A stretch of 64,000 bases of DNA from Coffea arabica (lineage: Eukaryota > Streptophyta > Magnoliopsida > Gentianales > Rubiaceae), in NCBI RefSeq assembly GCF_036785885.1, contig NC_092317.1, positions 1,366,501 through 1,430,500 on the forward strand. Direction: 5' to 3'. Shown here piece after piece: positions 51,688-62,556 of the stretch (positions are counted from its first letter, which is position 1; every line of letters starts with the position of its first letter). Under the pieces are notes generated by a model. The model was given only the letters and a program-made list of their open reading frames with translations. It did not search any database and was not told the origin of the DNA. The translations under genes and the position numbers were made by a program.

Positions 51688-53504
51688 ATGATACCTGAGG
51701 CCACAAATTTATTGCATGCAATGCTGGTCATGAAAGAACTTGATGCAGCTCTAGCTAGATTGCAGAAAGGCGACAATATTTCCCCAACCAAATGTCGACC
51801 GGAAGAAATTGTTGATACAGTGGAGAAGCTACGGTTTGATTCTAAGCCATTATGTTTTGTCACCTATGATAACTTGTTCCCCAAGCATAGCTCATTCATA
51901 TGGCCACACGGTTATATATGTAGGTGGAGGATCTTAGATGTTACATCTCTTATGCGAAGCTCTGTAACATTCGTCAGCCTTGAGCAACCGGAAACTGCTG
52001 TTTCACGTTGGTCACGAGCTAAAATTCGAGTTGCCAAGGTACAAATTTCATGGCTGGTTTTGAATCCTTTTTTCTTGTCAATTAAAATTGACCTCCTGAT
52101 TTCTTGCGTTTTGTCTCTTGATTAGACGAGAAAAAAAATAGTTGACCCTGAACAATTTTCATGTTTGGCAGTTAGTAAAAGGTTTGTGCGTGGATGAGAA
52201 GGCTCAAAAATTAGTTCTCAAGTACTGGCTAGAAGCAGTAAGCAAATTATGAAAATAATCAAATACTGAACTTCAGCTCGAAAACAAATCCTCTTAAGCT
52301 GCAAAGCTAATGCCTTTATTTATCCCTTGTCTATTCTTTGCTCCTTAATTTCCCATGCCAGATTGATCCATGCCACCGCTACGGTGGAAATTTACACCTT
52401 TATTATGTTGAATGGCTCAAGAGCCAGAGCCCTCAGCCTTTCTTCTACTGGTAAGTAAACCCACAAATTAATATGCTCAAGTTTATGTTCCAGAATTCTG
52501 CTCTTCCTAATGCTTTTCTTTGTTTTTGACCGCATAAAATTGAGGAAATATGAAGGCTAGATTTTGGAGATGGTAGAGAAGTCTCACTCGATCAGTGTCC
52601 AAGGATTTCTCTGCAAGATCAATGCATCCAATATCTTGGCCCGGTAATTGTCCATCATGAGTGATAAGATGGTGCGAGATAAAATTCAGCCTTACCACGG
52701 CAAATTAAGTTGATAATCTCTCTCTATTTTGTTACTTTTCTTGATCAGAAAGAGAGGGAAGCATATGAAGTAATCATAGAGTGTGGGAAGCTTGTGTACA
52801 TGCGAAGTGGTTGTCCTGTGGACACTCCTGAGGATACTAAATGGATATTTGTTCTGAGCACAAGAAGGAAATTGTACGTAGGAGAGAAGAAAAAAGGCTT
52901 GTTTCAGCACTCGAGCTTTTTTGCAGGAGGGGCTACTATTGCCGCTGGACGACTGATTTCTTGTAATGGAACCCTTCAGGTAATTAAGCTTGCATTTATG
53001 TGTTAACATGCTACATAATAAACTAAGGATGTTTTCTGATGGGTGACATTATTCTAAGGGCTTTGTTGCTACATTCCAGGCTATATGGTCGTACAGTGGC
53101 CATTATCGTCCACCGGAAGAGAATTTCGTGGAGATATTCGCTTCTTAGAGGGACATCATGTGGACTTGAGCCATGTCAAGGTATTTTTATCTTTTTTTTC
53201 TCGTTTCAATCTGAATTTAAACACTAAATTTTACATACATACGTGGAATGCATCTAAACTCATTCATGTGTCATTTATCATCATCGGTGTGTAAAAGATA
53301 AAATTATCGTATCAATCTCGATCATATGCTATGCTATGTTGTTTGCAGACATTCCCTTTAGATGACGACGTTCCTCCGCCACCGCCACCACCACCACGAC
53401 GAAACGCTCCTCCAGAAGAGCGGCGAGATTCAGAGACCGTCAGAACTCCTCCACGAAAAAATCCGTCAACCGCCGATAATCCATACGACGCTAACAATCT
53501 CTAG
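51688..53504 (+). CDS. IQM: IQM-family protein gene, IQ motif not recognisable, one frameshift
   Basis: IQM proteins are plant calmodulin-binding factors. Well-supported exons: 51924-52038, 52172-52237, 52362-52450, 52556-52643, 52749-52979, 53080-53180, 53349-53504. They read [129 protein letters not shown]; then, in a shifted frame, [19 protein letters not shown]; and a tail with eight prolines. Exon 53080-53180 is 101 bases where 102 is needed; one base is missing in GAATTTCG near 53126. Upstream, [11 protein letters not shown] (about 51739-51771) matches the family just before the IQ motif. The expected YKSYRTRR-type IQ helix does not follow; the frame stays open but unlike the family. 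It is either a decaying paralogue or a locus with an assembly indel. The start at 51688 is uncertain. Confidence 0.78.
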
Positions 53505-55280
53505 AGAGCAGTAACGGAACCATTATTCATCGTCACAAATCTACAAAATTGAAGAAGACTCCTCCTCACGCCATGGGGGCAGGTCGTTAGCAAGCTAAAG
53601 TCCCAACTTGTAAACATTTTATTATTATGTCCCATGACTAGTATTAGGTATTTTTTTTTAACTCCAGTAACTTTTCGGCCCAAATCCAGCGAGAGGCTAG
53701 GACTTTCTTTAGTCGGAAACTTCAATGTTTTAGACAAAAAACTTTTTTTTATTATTAATGTTTGCTGTTCATGGTTAAGATGAATAAATTACTACTAGTT
53801 GTATGTTCAAAAACGGATAATAGCAGTAATAAATTTGCTACTTCTATCATTCTATGGTTATGATCGAACAAAAATGGCACTGTAGCCGGCCAAACATTTC
53901 AAGGAAAATTTGCGAAGGCATTTTTTTTTTTTTTGGATTAAGAAAAAATAAGCAAATTTAAGAAAGGAAGAAACAAGATTAACACTTATTGCTTCCCAAC
54001 CCCCCCTCCCCCCCCAAAAAAAAAAAAAAAGATCTACACTATATCCGTTCTCAAGAAGAATGTTTAGATTTGGCTTTCATTCAATATTGCCATTTATCTG
54101 CAGTGCATCAGAACAAAAGGAGTAACTTGACAAGAAGTGAAGCTTGGGCGTACTTAAGTTTAGGCATGACAACCTCAAATAAGAAAAAAAAAAAATTAAC
54201 AGTTTCTAATATTCTTGATTTTTTACCCTAGTAAAGCATGTTAAATACTTAGACAAGATATATAGGTAAGTGAAAAATTGGAGCGAAGCTAACAATAAAG
54301 AGTCGGAACGTTTTGGTTGGATTGTCAATTATTTGTAAAATTTTATTTGTTTATATCATCAATACATTTTTTAACTATTTTTTTTATCTCATCTATATCA
54401 CATAAGAAAAAGCACTTTTCTTCAAAAAAATATGCCAAATAATATCCCAAATGGAAATTGAGCATTAAATTCTTGGATAATGGCCTTTTTGTTTTTTTGG
54501 TCTAGCATCATCAACACTCTACCCTACTTTGATGCTATCGGGGAGGGAGAGCTGCACGTAGACCTGGGCAATGGTCATATATGGGGATTGGGGAACTCTT
54601 TGATCAATTGAGGAGGATTTTCATAAGACGAACGAACCACAGAAACAGAATGAAGGACAAATACGGGGGCATGTGGTGGATCATTGGGCACGGAAGGTTC
54701 TGACGCTCCAGAATCAGAATGGGCCAACTCCAATCTCAAAAGAAGAGGATTAGAAGACGAGGTCAGGTCCCCCCCAGGAGCGTAGTTTTGAATTTGATAA
54801 ACGAACCCGATCAAATTATAAGTAATTAACCTACTAATTACTCATCAAAGCCCAGTCGCGCGTGCCGTACACTTCATCGAATCCCATTTTCCCGAACTTT
54901 TTTTTGGTTTTTTCACTCCCTCCTCCTACTCCTAGTCCTAGGCAATTTAATGATTTATTTAAATATATAAAGCTAAAACAACGTCGGTTCCTTTGCCTTT
55001 GCCAGAATTAAGGTAACCAAAAAGGTCATGATCTCGTTTTTGAAACGGCTATCCGTTACAAAACTGACCTTTATTATTATTTTTCTTTCCTTCCAAATTT
55101 CAAAATTTAAACTCCTTAACACCTCTGCATCTGGGGAGTATTAAACTCTCCAAACCCCTTTCTCCCCATTTAAATCCTTCTACAATTTGCTCGTCTTCTC
55201 AACCCGTTTTTCTTCACACAAAACATCTCGTTTGAAAATCAAAGAGAGCCCCGAGTTAAGAACAAGGGGTCGTATTTCTA
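53505..55280. other. Intergenic: IQM 3' end and IQD promoter
   Basis: Contains homopolymer runs (C/A near 54001-54030), a MITE copy in reverse orientation (about 54324-54460), and a CT-rich, CAAAACATCTCG leader before the IQD start. An open minus-strand frame at 54575-54814 shows no recognisable domain. No gene is supported. Confidence 0.45.
54324..54460. mobile_element. Short 'TGTTTGGAT' MITE, reverse and degraded
   Basis: GGATTGTCAATTATTTGTAA at the left, TTTTTATCTCATCTATATCA and AAAAAGCACTTTTCTTCA inside, TATCCCAAATGG at the right. The order matches 37402-37573, with worn ends. Confidence 0.55.
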
Positions 55281-57308
55281 ATGGGTGCTTCAGCAAAGTG
55301 GATTAAATCGTTGATTTCACTCAAAAAGACTCAGTCTTGCGATCATGTAAGCTCAAGTTTGATTCCATGTTCACTTGCTTTCGTACCATGTAATCATGAA
55401 ATTTTCCTCCTTTTTTAGGAAAAGGGTAGTGGGAAGAGCAAAAAATGGAAGCTATGGAGGACTACATCTGGTGGGCTGTCAGTGATGTCCAGAGGGGTGA
55501 AAAGAGGCGGGCGGACGCCTGAATCAGAAGAATCTGAATCTTCATCATGTGGGTATGAGAGTGCCATGGCCGCAGCTGTGGCTAGAGCTCCGCACATAGA
55601 CTTCTCAGTGCTCAGGCAAGAATGGGCTGCTATTAGAATCCAGATCGTATTTCGAGCTTTTCTGGTAACTGTTATACATTTTCACGATTAACTACTCGCT
55701 TATTAAGCACATCCTGCAGTTACAGTTGTGATCTTGTCTTAGATAACAAAATAAATTTGCCTAATTCTGTTATTCTTTTCTTCGTTGCATTTGGAATTTG
55801 AAGTCTAGTACTGCAATTATGTGTACAAGTTTACTCCTGGAATGCAAGAGTCGAAGTTAAAAAATTTGTTGTTCCTTTGTAATTTTTCTCCTTCTTTGTT
55901 AAGAGGTTGTATGTTGGATCATTCTGACAACTAGCCGTTCAATTATGATATTCATACCCCTGGATTTTTATTAGGCTGTATTTGGTACCTGGTCGTGGGA
56001 CAAATACCTCATCAGATGGTTTGTAGAAATAAATTTTCTTTCCTTGTTCTTAGGCAATCGTTTTAAAATCAAGTTAAATTCTGATGGTCTAAAATTTCTA
56101 TTTTTTGAGAGATTTTGTTTCTGACTCGGGGCATATTTATGACAATTGTAGGCAAAACGTGCTCTTAGGGCCTTGAAAGCACTAGTCAGGCTACAGGCAA
56201 TATTTCGTGGTCGACAGGTTAGAAAGCAAGCTGCTGTGACCCTGAGGTGTATGCAGGCTTTGGTGCGAGTTCAAGCTCGAGTTAGAGCTAATTGCATCCA
56301 AACATCACTAGAAGGACAGTCTCTGAAAAATTGTGTATCAGAAAATGAAGACCAAGCTGATATGATCAAACAGGCAGAGGTATACTGGGCTGTGATTTTC
56401 AGTCAAATATCATGTATTGATTCTGAATTGAAAAAATTAGTGAACTTCCATGTTTTTGTGCTGTAAATTGCAGACTGGGTGGTGTAACAGTTGTGGTACA
56501 GTGGAAGAAGTAAGAACTAAGTTACAAATGAAGCAAGAAGGAGCAGTCAAAAGGGAAAGGGCCATTGCATATGCACTTGCTCAACGGGTAATGTACTTAA
56601 GATAATTCTTGGCATTTCTTATCAGATTTCAGTAATATGATTCACATGTTTTGATTACAGCAATCTAGAAGGAAGCCGTATTCAAACAGGGCATTATCTG
56701 GTGACAATATGAACAAGCACAATTCTGGACTAAGCTGGCTGGAACGTTGGATGGCAACCAAGCCATGGGAGAGTAGGCTGATGGAAGGATTCCATACGAG
56801 CTCATTGGATATGACTCCAATTTCTTCGAAATATGACCGCGACAGTGTTGGGTCCTTTTCAAATTCATTAGAGAATGATTCGGTCAAAATTAGGCGAAAC
56901 AAGGTTTCTACTAGGATTTCTGCACGACCGTCAACAGATGATAAGCTTATTCGAACATCCTCTGATCCAAGGTCTGAATGTTTATACGATGAGAGCACCA
57001 CATCAACTTCATCCTTGTCAACTTCTGAAACTCCAGGGTCAAATGAGGCTCCAGTGGATGGATATGGTATTAAGCTTAGCTTCATGAATGCCACAGAATC
57101 TATCAAGGCCAAGCAGAGAGCTTCCCCATATCAGTCTCGTAGCATGCAGATGCGCTCTGCTGATAACCTACAATTTTACAGGAAGCCAAGCTCATTTTCT
57201 GGAAGCATAAACAGGAGGAGTGCTGATTCAGATCTTCATTCAGTCCAGTTGTGCAAGGATCTTTATCCACCTGTTCAGTTGGGTAAATATAATCGTATGA
57301 GAAGTTGA
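55281..57308 (+). CDS. IQD: IQD protein (IQ67-domain calmodulin-binding scaffold)
   Basis: IQD proteins bind calmodulin and microtubules and shape cells and organs. Exons 55281-55346, 55419-55664, 56152-56379, 56474-56587 and 56661-57308 sum to 1302 bases, 433 residues. Seen: N-terminal [19 protein letters not shown]; a basic [10 protein letters not shown] patch; the IQ67 domain with [39 protein letters not shown] and [20 protein letters not shown], i.e. three IQ-type helices; KTLQ-like [34 protein letters not shown]; and a Ser-rich tail ending KYNRMRS. The intron splitting the IQ67 domain after AFL is at the conserved family position. Wording of the N- and C-termini recalls the IQD6-8 group. 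Length and motif set are normal. The start is the first ATG after the leader, with a good context (CTAATGGG). Confidence 0.95.
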
Positions 57309-58190
57309 AAGATGGTATGCAGCAAGCTATTGACTGCTAATTACAGACTTAAATCCTGTCTACCGCTCAAGAAGATGGTCTAGAACAAATTCAACATCTT
57401 GTTGGCTTGATTTTGCCCTGCTGTAGAGAATAGCTTTATTTATCAAAACACTTGGTTGCTTTGCCTATGTTATTACAGACGCTTTAGGTTCATTGAAAAG
57501 ACAGTTGATACTAAGAATAGTTCTGCTCCTTAATACTTGGTACAGAATTAATAGAAATGAGCTTGTCTATCTTAGTGCGCGGGGGCTGTCTGGTGCTTTT
57601 CAGGTCATCTTCTCTTCTATTGTGCAGTGAAAAGTTGCTGTCTTGCTGCTGATGCCTGAAAGCTAAAATAATTTATGTTTGTTGTCAAGATTTTTGTTGA
57701 CGCGTTATGGATTGTGTACTTGTCGACCAAAAAATTTTACCTTCTCCCGTTTCTCAAATTTCTAGTTGATCGATCACCTTTTATTCTTCAAGTCATAAGC
57801 AGGCCTCTGTTTGGCTTGCAACTCTTGGGAAGGGATAAAAAAAACTCATAGGATTCTTTTGATACTTCTCCAATTACCTTTTCATTTCACGTGTAAAATT
57901 TCCATTTAAGTGTTACAGGAATATTTTTTTCCGAATCTCTTCCAAAAAATACAACAGTCCATTTAAGTTCTCTAACGTAGTTTTATACACCTAAAAACTT
58001 CAAGAAAACAATAATATATCATAACGAAAAAGAAGCTCCGTTACAGCAGGCATCAGTCACTATCGGTAGGAGCCGAGCCTCACCAAAAAATGACATAATT
58101 GAGCCTGCATCTCAAATTCTGCTCAAGCTCTTCTCCCTCGCAATGTGAAGTTATTGATATGAAATACTCCCCAAATGTGCAATCTTTCAA
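57309..58190. other. IQD 3' UTR and spacer
   Basis: The probable 3' UTR of the IQD gene is followed by AT-rich spacer up to the Mutator-type element. No coding exon was seen. Confidence 0.5.
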
Positions 58191-59007
58191 GGGTTAAATG
58201 CAGAAAACTCCCACAAATTATTATTCCAGTTGCACTATGCACCCTAAACTATTTTAATAGGCATTTTACACCCTTAGTCAACCAGACAAATAATAAAAAA
58301 ATTAACTCCATCCAAATAATTAATGAAATGACCAATTTATCCTCCATTAAAAGCTTGTAAGTGACAAAATTATCTTTTTGGTAAAAAAAAGGAAATTGTT
58401 ACTTTAATTGGATCAATTTTCACTTCATAATAAAATTCTAATTGAAGACATAATATAACAGCAAATTACATGATCACTTTTAATGACAAGTAAACAAAAA
58501 AAGAAGAAGAAAGGGAATCAGCTCAGGTCAAGAATCTCAGCTACCCTATTTTACTACAAATTTCAAGTTAGCCAAGTTAAAAAAAAGACTGCTATCAAGG
58601 AAACGGCACTGTGAAATCCTATTTATTCCTCTAATTTCGAGCTGTACTTTCATTTCCTTTCTATACGATTTAGGTGCTCTATTGAAATTTTTGAATGCCC
58701 CTATTTTGACCCCAATAGTCTTAATTTTCATTCAAAGTGAAGCAATATATGTATATATATGTATATTTAAATGTGTTATTCAGAGTAGTAATCTTTTCCA
58801 CCAAAATGGTATTTTGCCCACTTAAGTTTTTAATGAAGCGTAAATTATTCATTTAATCAATTACTTGGATGAAATTAATTTTTGTGTTATTTTTTAGTCG
58901 ATGAAGTATATAAAGTGCCTATTAAAATACTTTAGAGTGTAAAGTGCAACTGGTATAATAGTTCCTTTTTTTTTTGGGGGAGGGGGGGGGGGGGTTACAT
59001 TTAACAC
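58191..59007. mobile_element. Mutator-like non-autonomous element with perfect 9-bp target duplication
   Basis: Target duplication ATCTTTCAA at 58182-58190 and 59008-59016, identical. Terminal inverted repeats of about 100 bp: left GGGTTAAATGCAGAAAACTC, CCAGTTGCACTATGCACCCT and TTTTAATAGGCATTTTACAC; right-end reverse complements agree (AACCAGTTGCACTT-type wording, AATAGGCACTTTATA). A T/G homopolymer run (about 58964-58994) sits within the right TIR. 817 bp, no transposase. Confidence 0.9.
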
Positions 59008-59016
59008 ATCTTTCAA

Positions 59017-61853
59017 ATATCTACACACATTTGTACCAGAAAATGAAACTTTTTCATATCAACTAGCTGTGCTTTCATTTCACAGTCTTTTTTTTTTTCG
59101 GGGATCATTTCCCAGTCCCATGCAACTTAGTTGTGAAAACCACATAATTATGATATATTACACCGCTCACTACCATGGTTTATTCCGTAAAGCCGTACTT
59201 AACTGCAATGGCTTTTCTGTTATTGTTCGTAATTGTGATGTATATATCTTAATGCAGACTACTGAATCATTTTTACAGAATTCCTTTTTTCTTAAAGAAA
59301 ATTTTTTTTTTTTAAAAAAAAACAGTTGTTTTACATCAGTTAACTGTAGTGTAGCTTAAGGCATGTAATTTAAGAATGTAGGAAAGGGATGAGAAGATTC
59401 TTCAAATTTTCAATCACTTTTACGTAGAATTTGTTTGAAATAGACCACTCGAGAGGATGGTTCGAGGGTCAGTTTCAAAATCAAGCACTCGTTTGAGCAA
59501 ATACAGATGAGAATCTCAAATTCGTTAACATTTTGACAGGCATAAACTGCATGGCCTACGTGCCCAAATGCTAATTTTGATCGCTGCCCATGTGAGAATA
59601 TTGCAGTTTATGAAGGCAGGAAATCGGGATGCCTCATTGAAAGCAGAAACAAAAAATATTTTTGGCATCATTTGATGCCGACTTGGATGTGAATGAAATA
59701 AATGAAAGGAGTTGGTTGATTTCGAGTATACAAGCGGTCTTTCCCCTCATTGGATTGCCATGAACAGAAGGAAGACACCATGGGCCTGTGATGCAGTGGG
59801 GTCTGTCCGAGATAGGCTGTATCCTGCAGACCCTTTTCTCTCGGCAGTTTTTGTTCTTGTTTCGCTATCTTTTGGAGAAATTTTTCATTTTTCTTGCATA
59901 CGAACGTGTAGTTTCCGTCCGGCTTGCATGACTAATGAGTAATGAGATTGACAAAACTTGATATTTATGTTGGGCCATGTCCATGTGGTTAGCTGTTTCC
60001 ACCGTTAGAGACTAAATATTTATAGTTTCCATTTTCTGTTCTATGGTTTGCTGGTTTTTTGGATGCTAATTTGCTATTTTTAACTCCTGGTCTAGCTGAT
60101 TTATCAGGTTTTGGTTTGCTATATAGCCCTTAAGGTTTTGACTGGATTGAAAATTTTTGGGGAGAAATAGTTTGAAATGTTCTTTTCGAACATTTGCGAA
60201 ACTACTTTTTATTTCGCATGCATTATCATTTTTCTTTAAAAACTCTCAATCAAGAGAGTGCGACGATTATAAAACTCCTGTGACAATCAAAACGAACCCA
60301 AAATTATCCCTGCAAACTCAAGATTGTAACCTATAGGACTACCTATCGTCTGATTTGGAACATTATTGTTCCCGCCTCTTCTTTTCTATGACAGCTAGTA
60401 TTTTGACCACGGTTCTCTCTTTTCTTTTATTAGTATTAGTTGTGAATTTATGCAAAGCATGAAGAATTCAAGAAAAGATGAAAAAAAATGTTCATGAATA
60501 TTTATGTTTGAATGTGCCTGAGTGTTGCAACACCTATTAATCATTAGAACTTCTCTACATACATTTATTTTAATGTAATATTATTATTCACAATTAAACT
60601 ATGCAAGGTATACAAAAAAGCTCGGCACATGTTCTTTGACTTAATTGTTAGATTTTCATATGACTAAAAACCTAAAACAAATATATATGTGCTCAATTAA
60701 ATATCAAATATGCGAAATTTACTAACCTTCCAGTAACGTTAATGAAGCAACAATTAAAATAAAACCAAACAAGATTGATACATGTGGATAGAATAATTAA
60801 GTGAATTTATAAATAAAGATATAGTTTGTTGGAATACAGGGGAAAATCATAATAAAATGTAATTTTTTTTCGCCGCAATGATAGCATTAGTATAAACTAT
60901 TCTAGTTTAATCTACGGGGAGGGGGAGGGGGAGAGGGGCCTAACTGACGGAGGATCCCATCGGAGGTCAAGCAGCCACAATTAAGTGGCAAAATAGGAGG
61001 TCAAGGATTTAGCCCAAGAGACTGTTGGCTTAATAAAATGTAATTCAAATGTATTAAAATGGATTGAGTTGTCAGAAGAGAGAGAGAGAGAGATTGTATA
61101 AAAATTACCCGTTTGGCTTTTTAATTTAGTTCAACATGATAAAATGGTCTGCTTCGTCGGCATAGCTTTCAGGAGGTCAGTTTCGGCGGCCCTTTGCCGG
61201 GTGATAGACTGTGGCTGAAAAGGTATAGGAAGCGTCTGATACAACTGCAAGTTTGTTTAATTGACAATGTGAATCTGTGACAGTAGCATAAGATTCGGAA
61301 GCTGTGTATACCTTGAAATTTGGCAAAAAGCAAATTAGTTGGAAGAGTTCCTCAGAGTAATATATAATATACTGTATATGATATGGGGCACTTTTTTGTC
61401 ACATTTGTTTCCTCAATCAATTGTTTGGAGTTTTGCTGTAAAAGTTTTTTTTTTTTTTTTCTTCCCTCCTTTTGTAGAAGTTTAAGTGATAATGTGATAG
61501 CGAAACAAGATTCGAGGCGCAGAGTAATTATTGAGAGTGGGCTCAGCCTCGACCAAGAAAGCAATCATCTTTACGAAGAAAAAACAAGGGAAATTCTTAG
61601 AGTAAAAAATGGGCATCTTTTTTTGCATTTGTGAGCAACCTATGAGATCTTAAAAGCTCAATGTCTAGTCAATACATAGCTGACAGGTGTCCGCAGAAGG
61701 GACAATTAATAATAATGTTAAACAAGTCAATGAACAGTCTAAAACATGCTGTAAAGTCTATAATCATCCTTTTTTTTTTTTTCTTGATTCAAATGCGCAT
61801 AATAATTAATGCATGCCCCGATTCATTTGAGAAACTACTAAACCTTTTTCTAA
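59017..61853. other. Intergenic, no gene recognised
   Basis: AT-rich spacer with a second copy of the G-rich dispersed repeat (about 60915-61030) and homopolymers (about 59305-59330, 61447-61462). Short open frames (for example 59712-59942) show no domain, splice or codon pattern that I trust. Confidence 0.45.
60915..61030. repeat. Dispersed G-rich repeat, second copy
   Basis: GGGGAGGGGGAGGGGGAGAG, then GAGGATCCCATCGGAGGTCA and GAGGTCAAGGATTTAGCCC. It shares the G-rich head and 'GAGGTCAAGGATT' (reverse-strand form in the other copy) with 34098-34310. Confidence 0.35.
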
Positions 61854-61855
61854 TA

Positions 61856-62554
61856 CTCCCTCCGTCCCGTTTTGTTAGTCTTGGTTTTTTTTTCACACAG
61901 ATTAAGAAAGTGTAATTAATTTGGTTGGAAACATAAATTTAGATTAATAATTTCCTAAAATACCCTTACGCTAATCACGAAGAGTGCCAATTAATATCAG
62001 TTACAACTAATGAGTTAGTATTGGAAAAACTCAATGTATTCAATGTAGTGGGTTAGTATCTAAAATCCCTCCCTTTTTTTATAACTGACGTTTAAGGTTT
62101 TGCACACCAATTAAGAAAAGTTTTTCATTGCTTAAATCTGTACACTACTTTCCTTTTGTACCCTCATTAATTATCCAATTCTCCCATGTTTTATCTCACT
62201 AGAATACGGAGGGGCAGATAATTACTAGGGTTGTTACAAAGAGAGAAGCAATAATTACTAGGAGTAGTAATTAAGAACCCTGTATTGGAAAAGAGAGATA
62301 AAAGGGTAAAATTGTGAAAAAATAATAAATACTGTATGGGGATAATAAAACGACAGATAAAAGTACACTAGAGCAAATTTCTTAAACGTCAATTATAAAA
62401 AAAGGGAGGGAGTAACAATGTATTAATAACAAGATATTTAATAAGGGTATTTTAGACAATTTGAAAGATTACTACATTTTTTAATGGGAGAGTGAACTAC
62501 GATTTGGGACAGACGAAAAAGGAAAACAAGACTATCAAAGTGGGACGGAGGGAG
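61856..62554. mobile_element. Stowaway-type MITE, interrupted by another
   Basis: Left end CTCCCTCCGTCCCGTTTTGT, right end ACTATCAAAGTGGGACGGAG followed by GGAG, with TA at 61854-61855 and 62555-62556. 699 bp in total, of which 62065-62412 is a second element. The outer ends match the element at 17439-17767. Confidence 0.9.
62065..62412. mobile_element. Inner Stowaway-like MITE
   Basis: Left end ATCCCTCCCTTTTTTTATAA then CTGACGTTTAAG; right end CTTAAACGTCAATTATAAAA then AAAGGGAGGGAG. Inverted repeats of about 32 bp with two mismatches, a subfamily different from the outer element. TA at 62413-62414; the matching left dinucleotide reads AA. 348 bp, non-coding. Confidence 0.85.
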
Positions 62555-62556
62555 TA

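Noticed and set aside
54575-54814. Minus-strand frame between IQM and IQD
   Set aside because: No domain, no start context, and low-complexity Ser/Pro wording.
59760-59860. Possible microRNA hairpin (GGTCTGTCC ... GCAGACC)
   Set aside because: The pairing covers only about 6-7 bases and no known plant miRNA sequence is recognisable.
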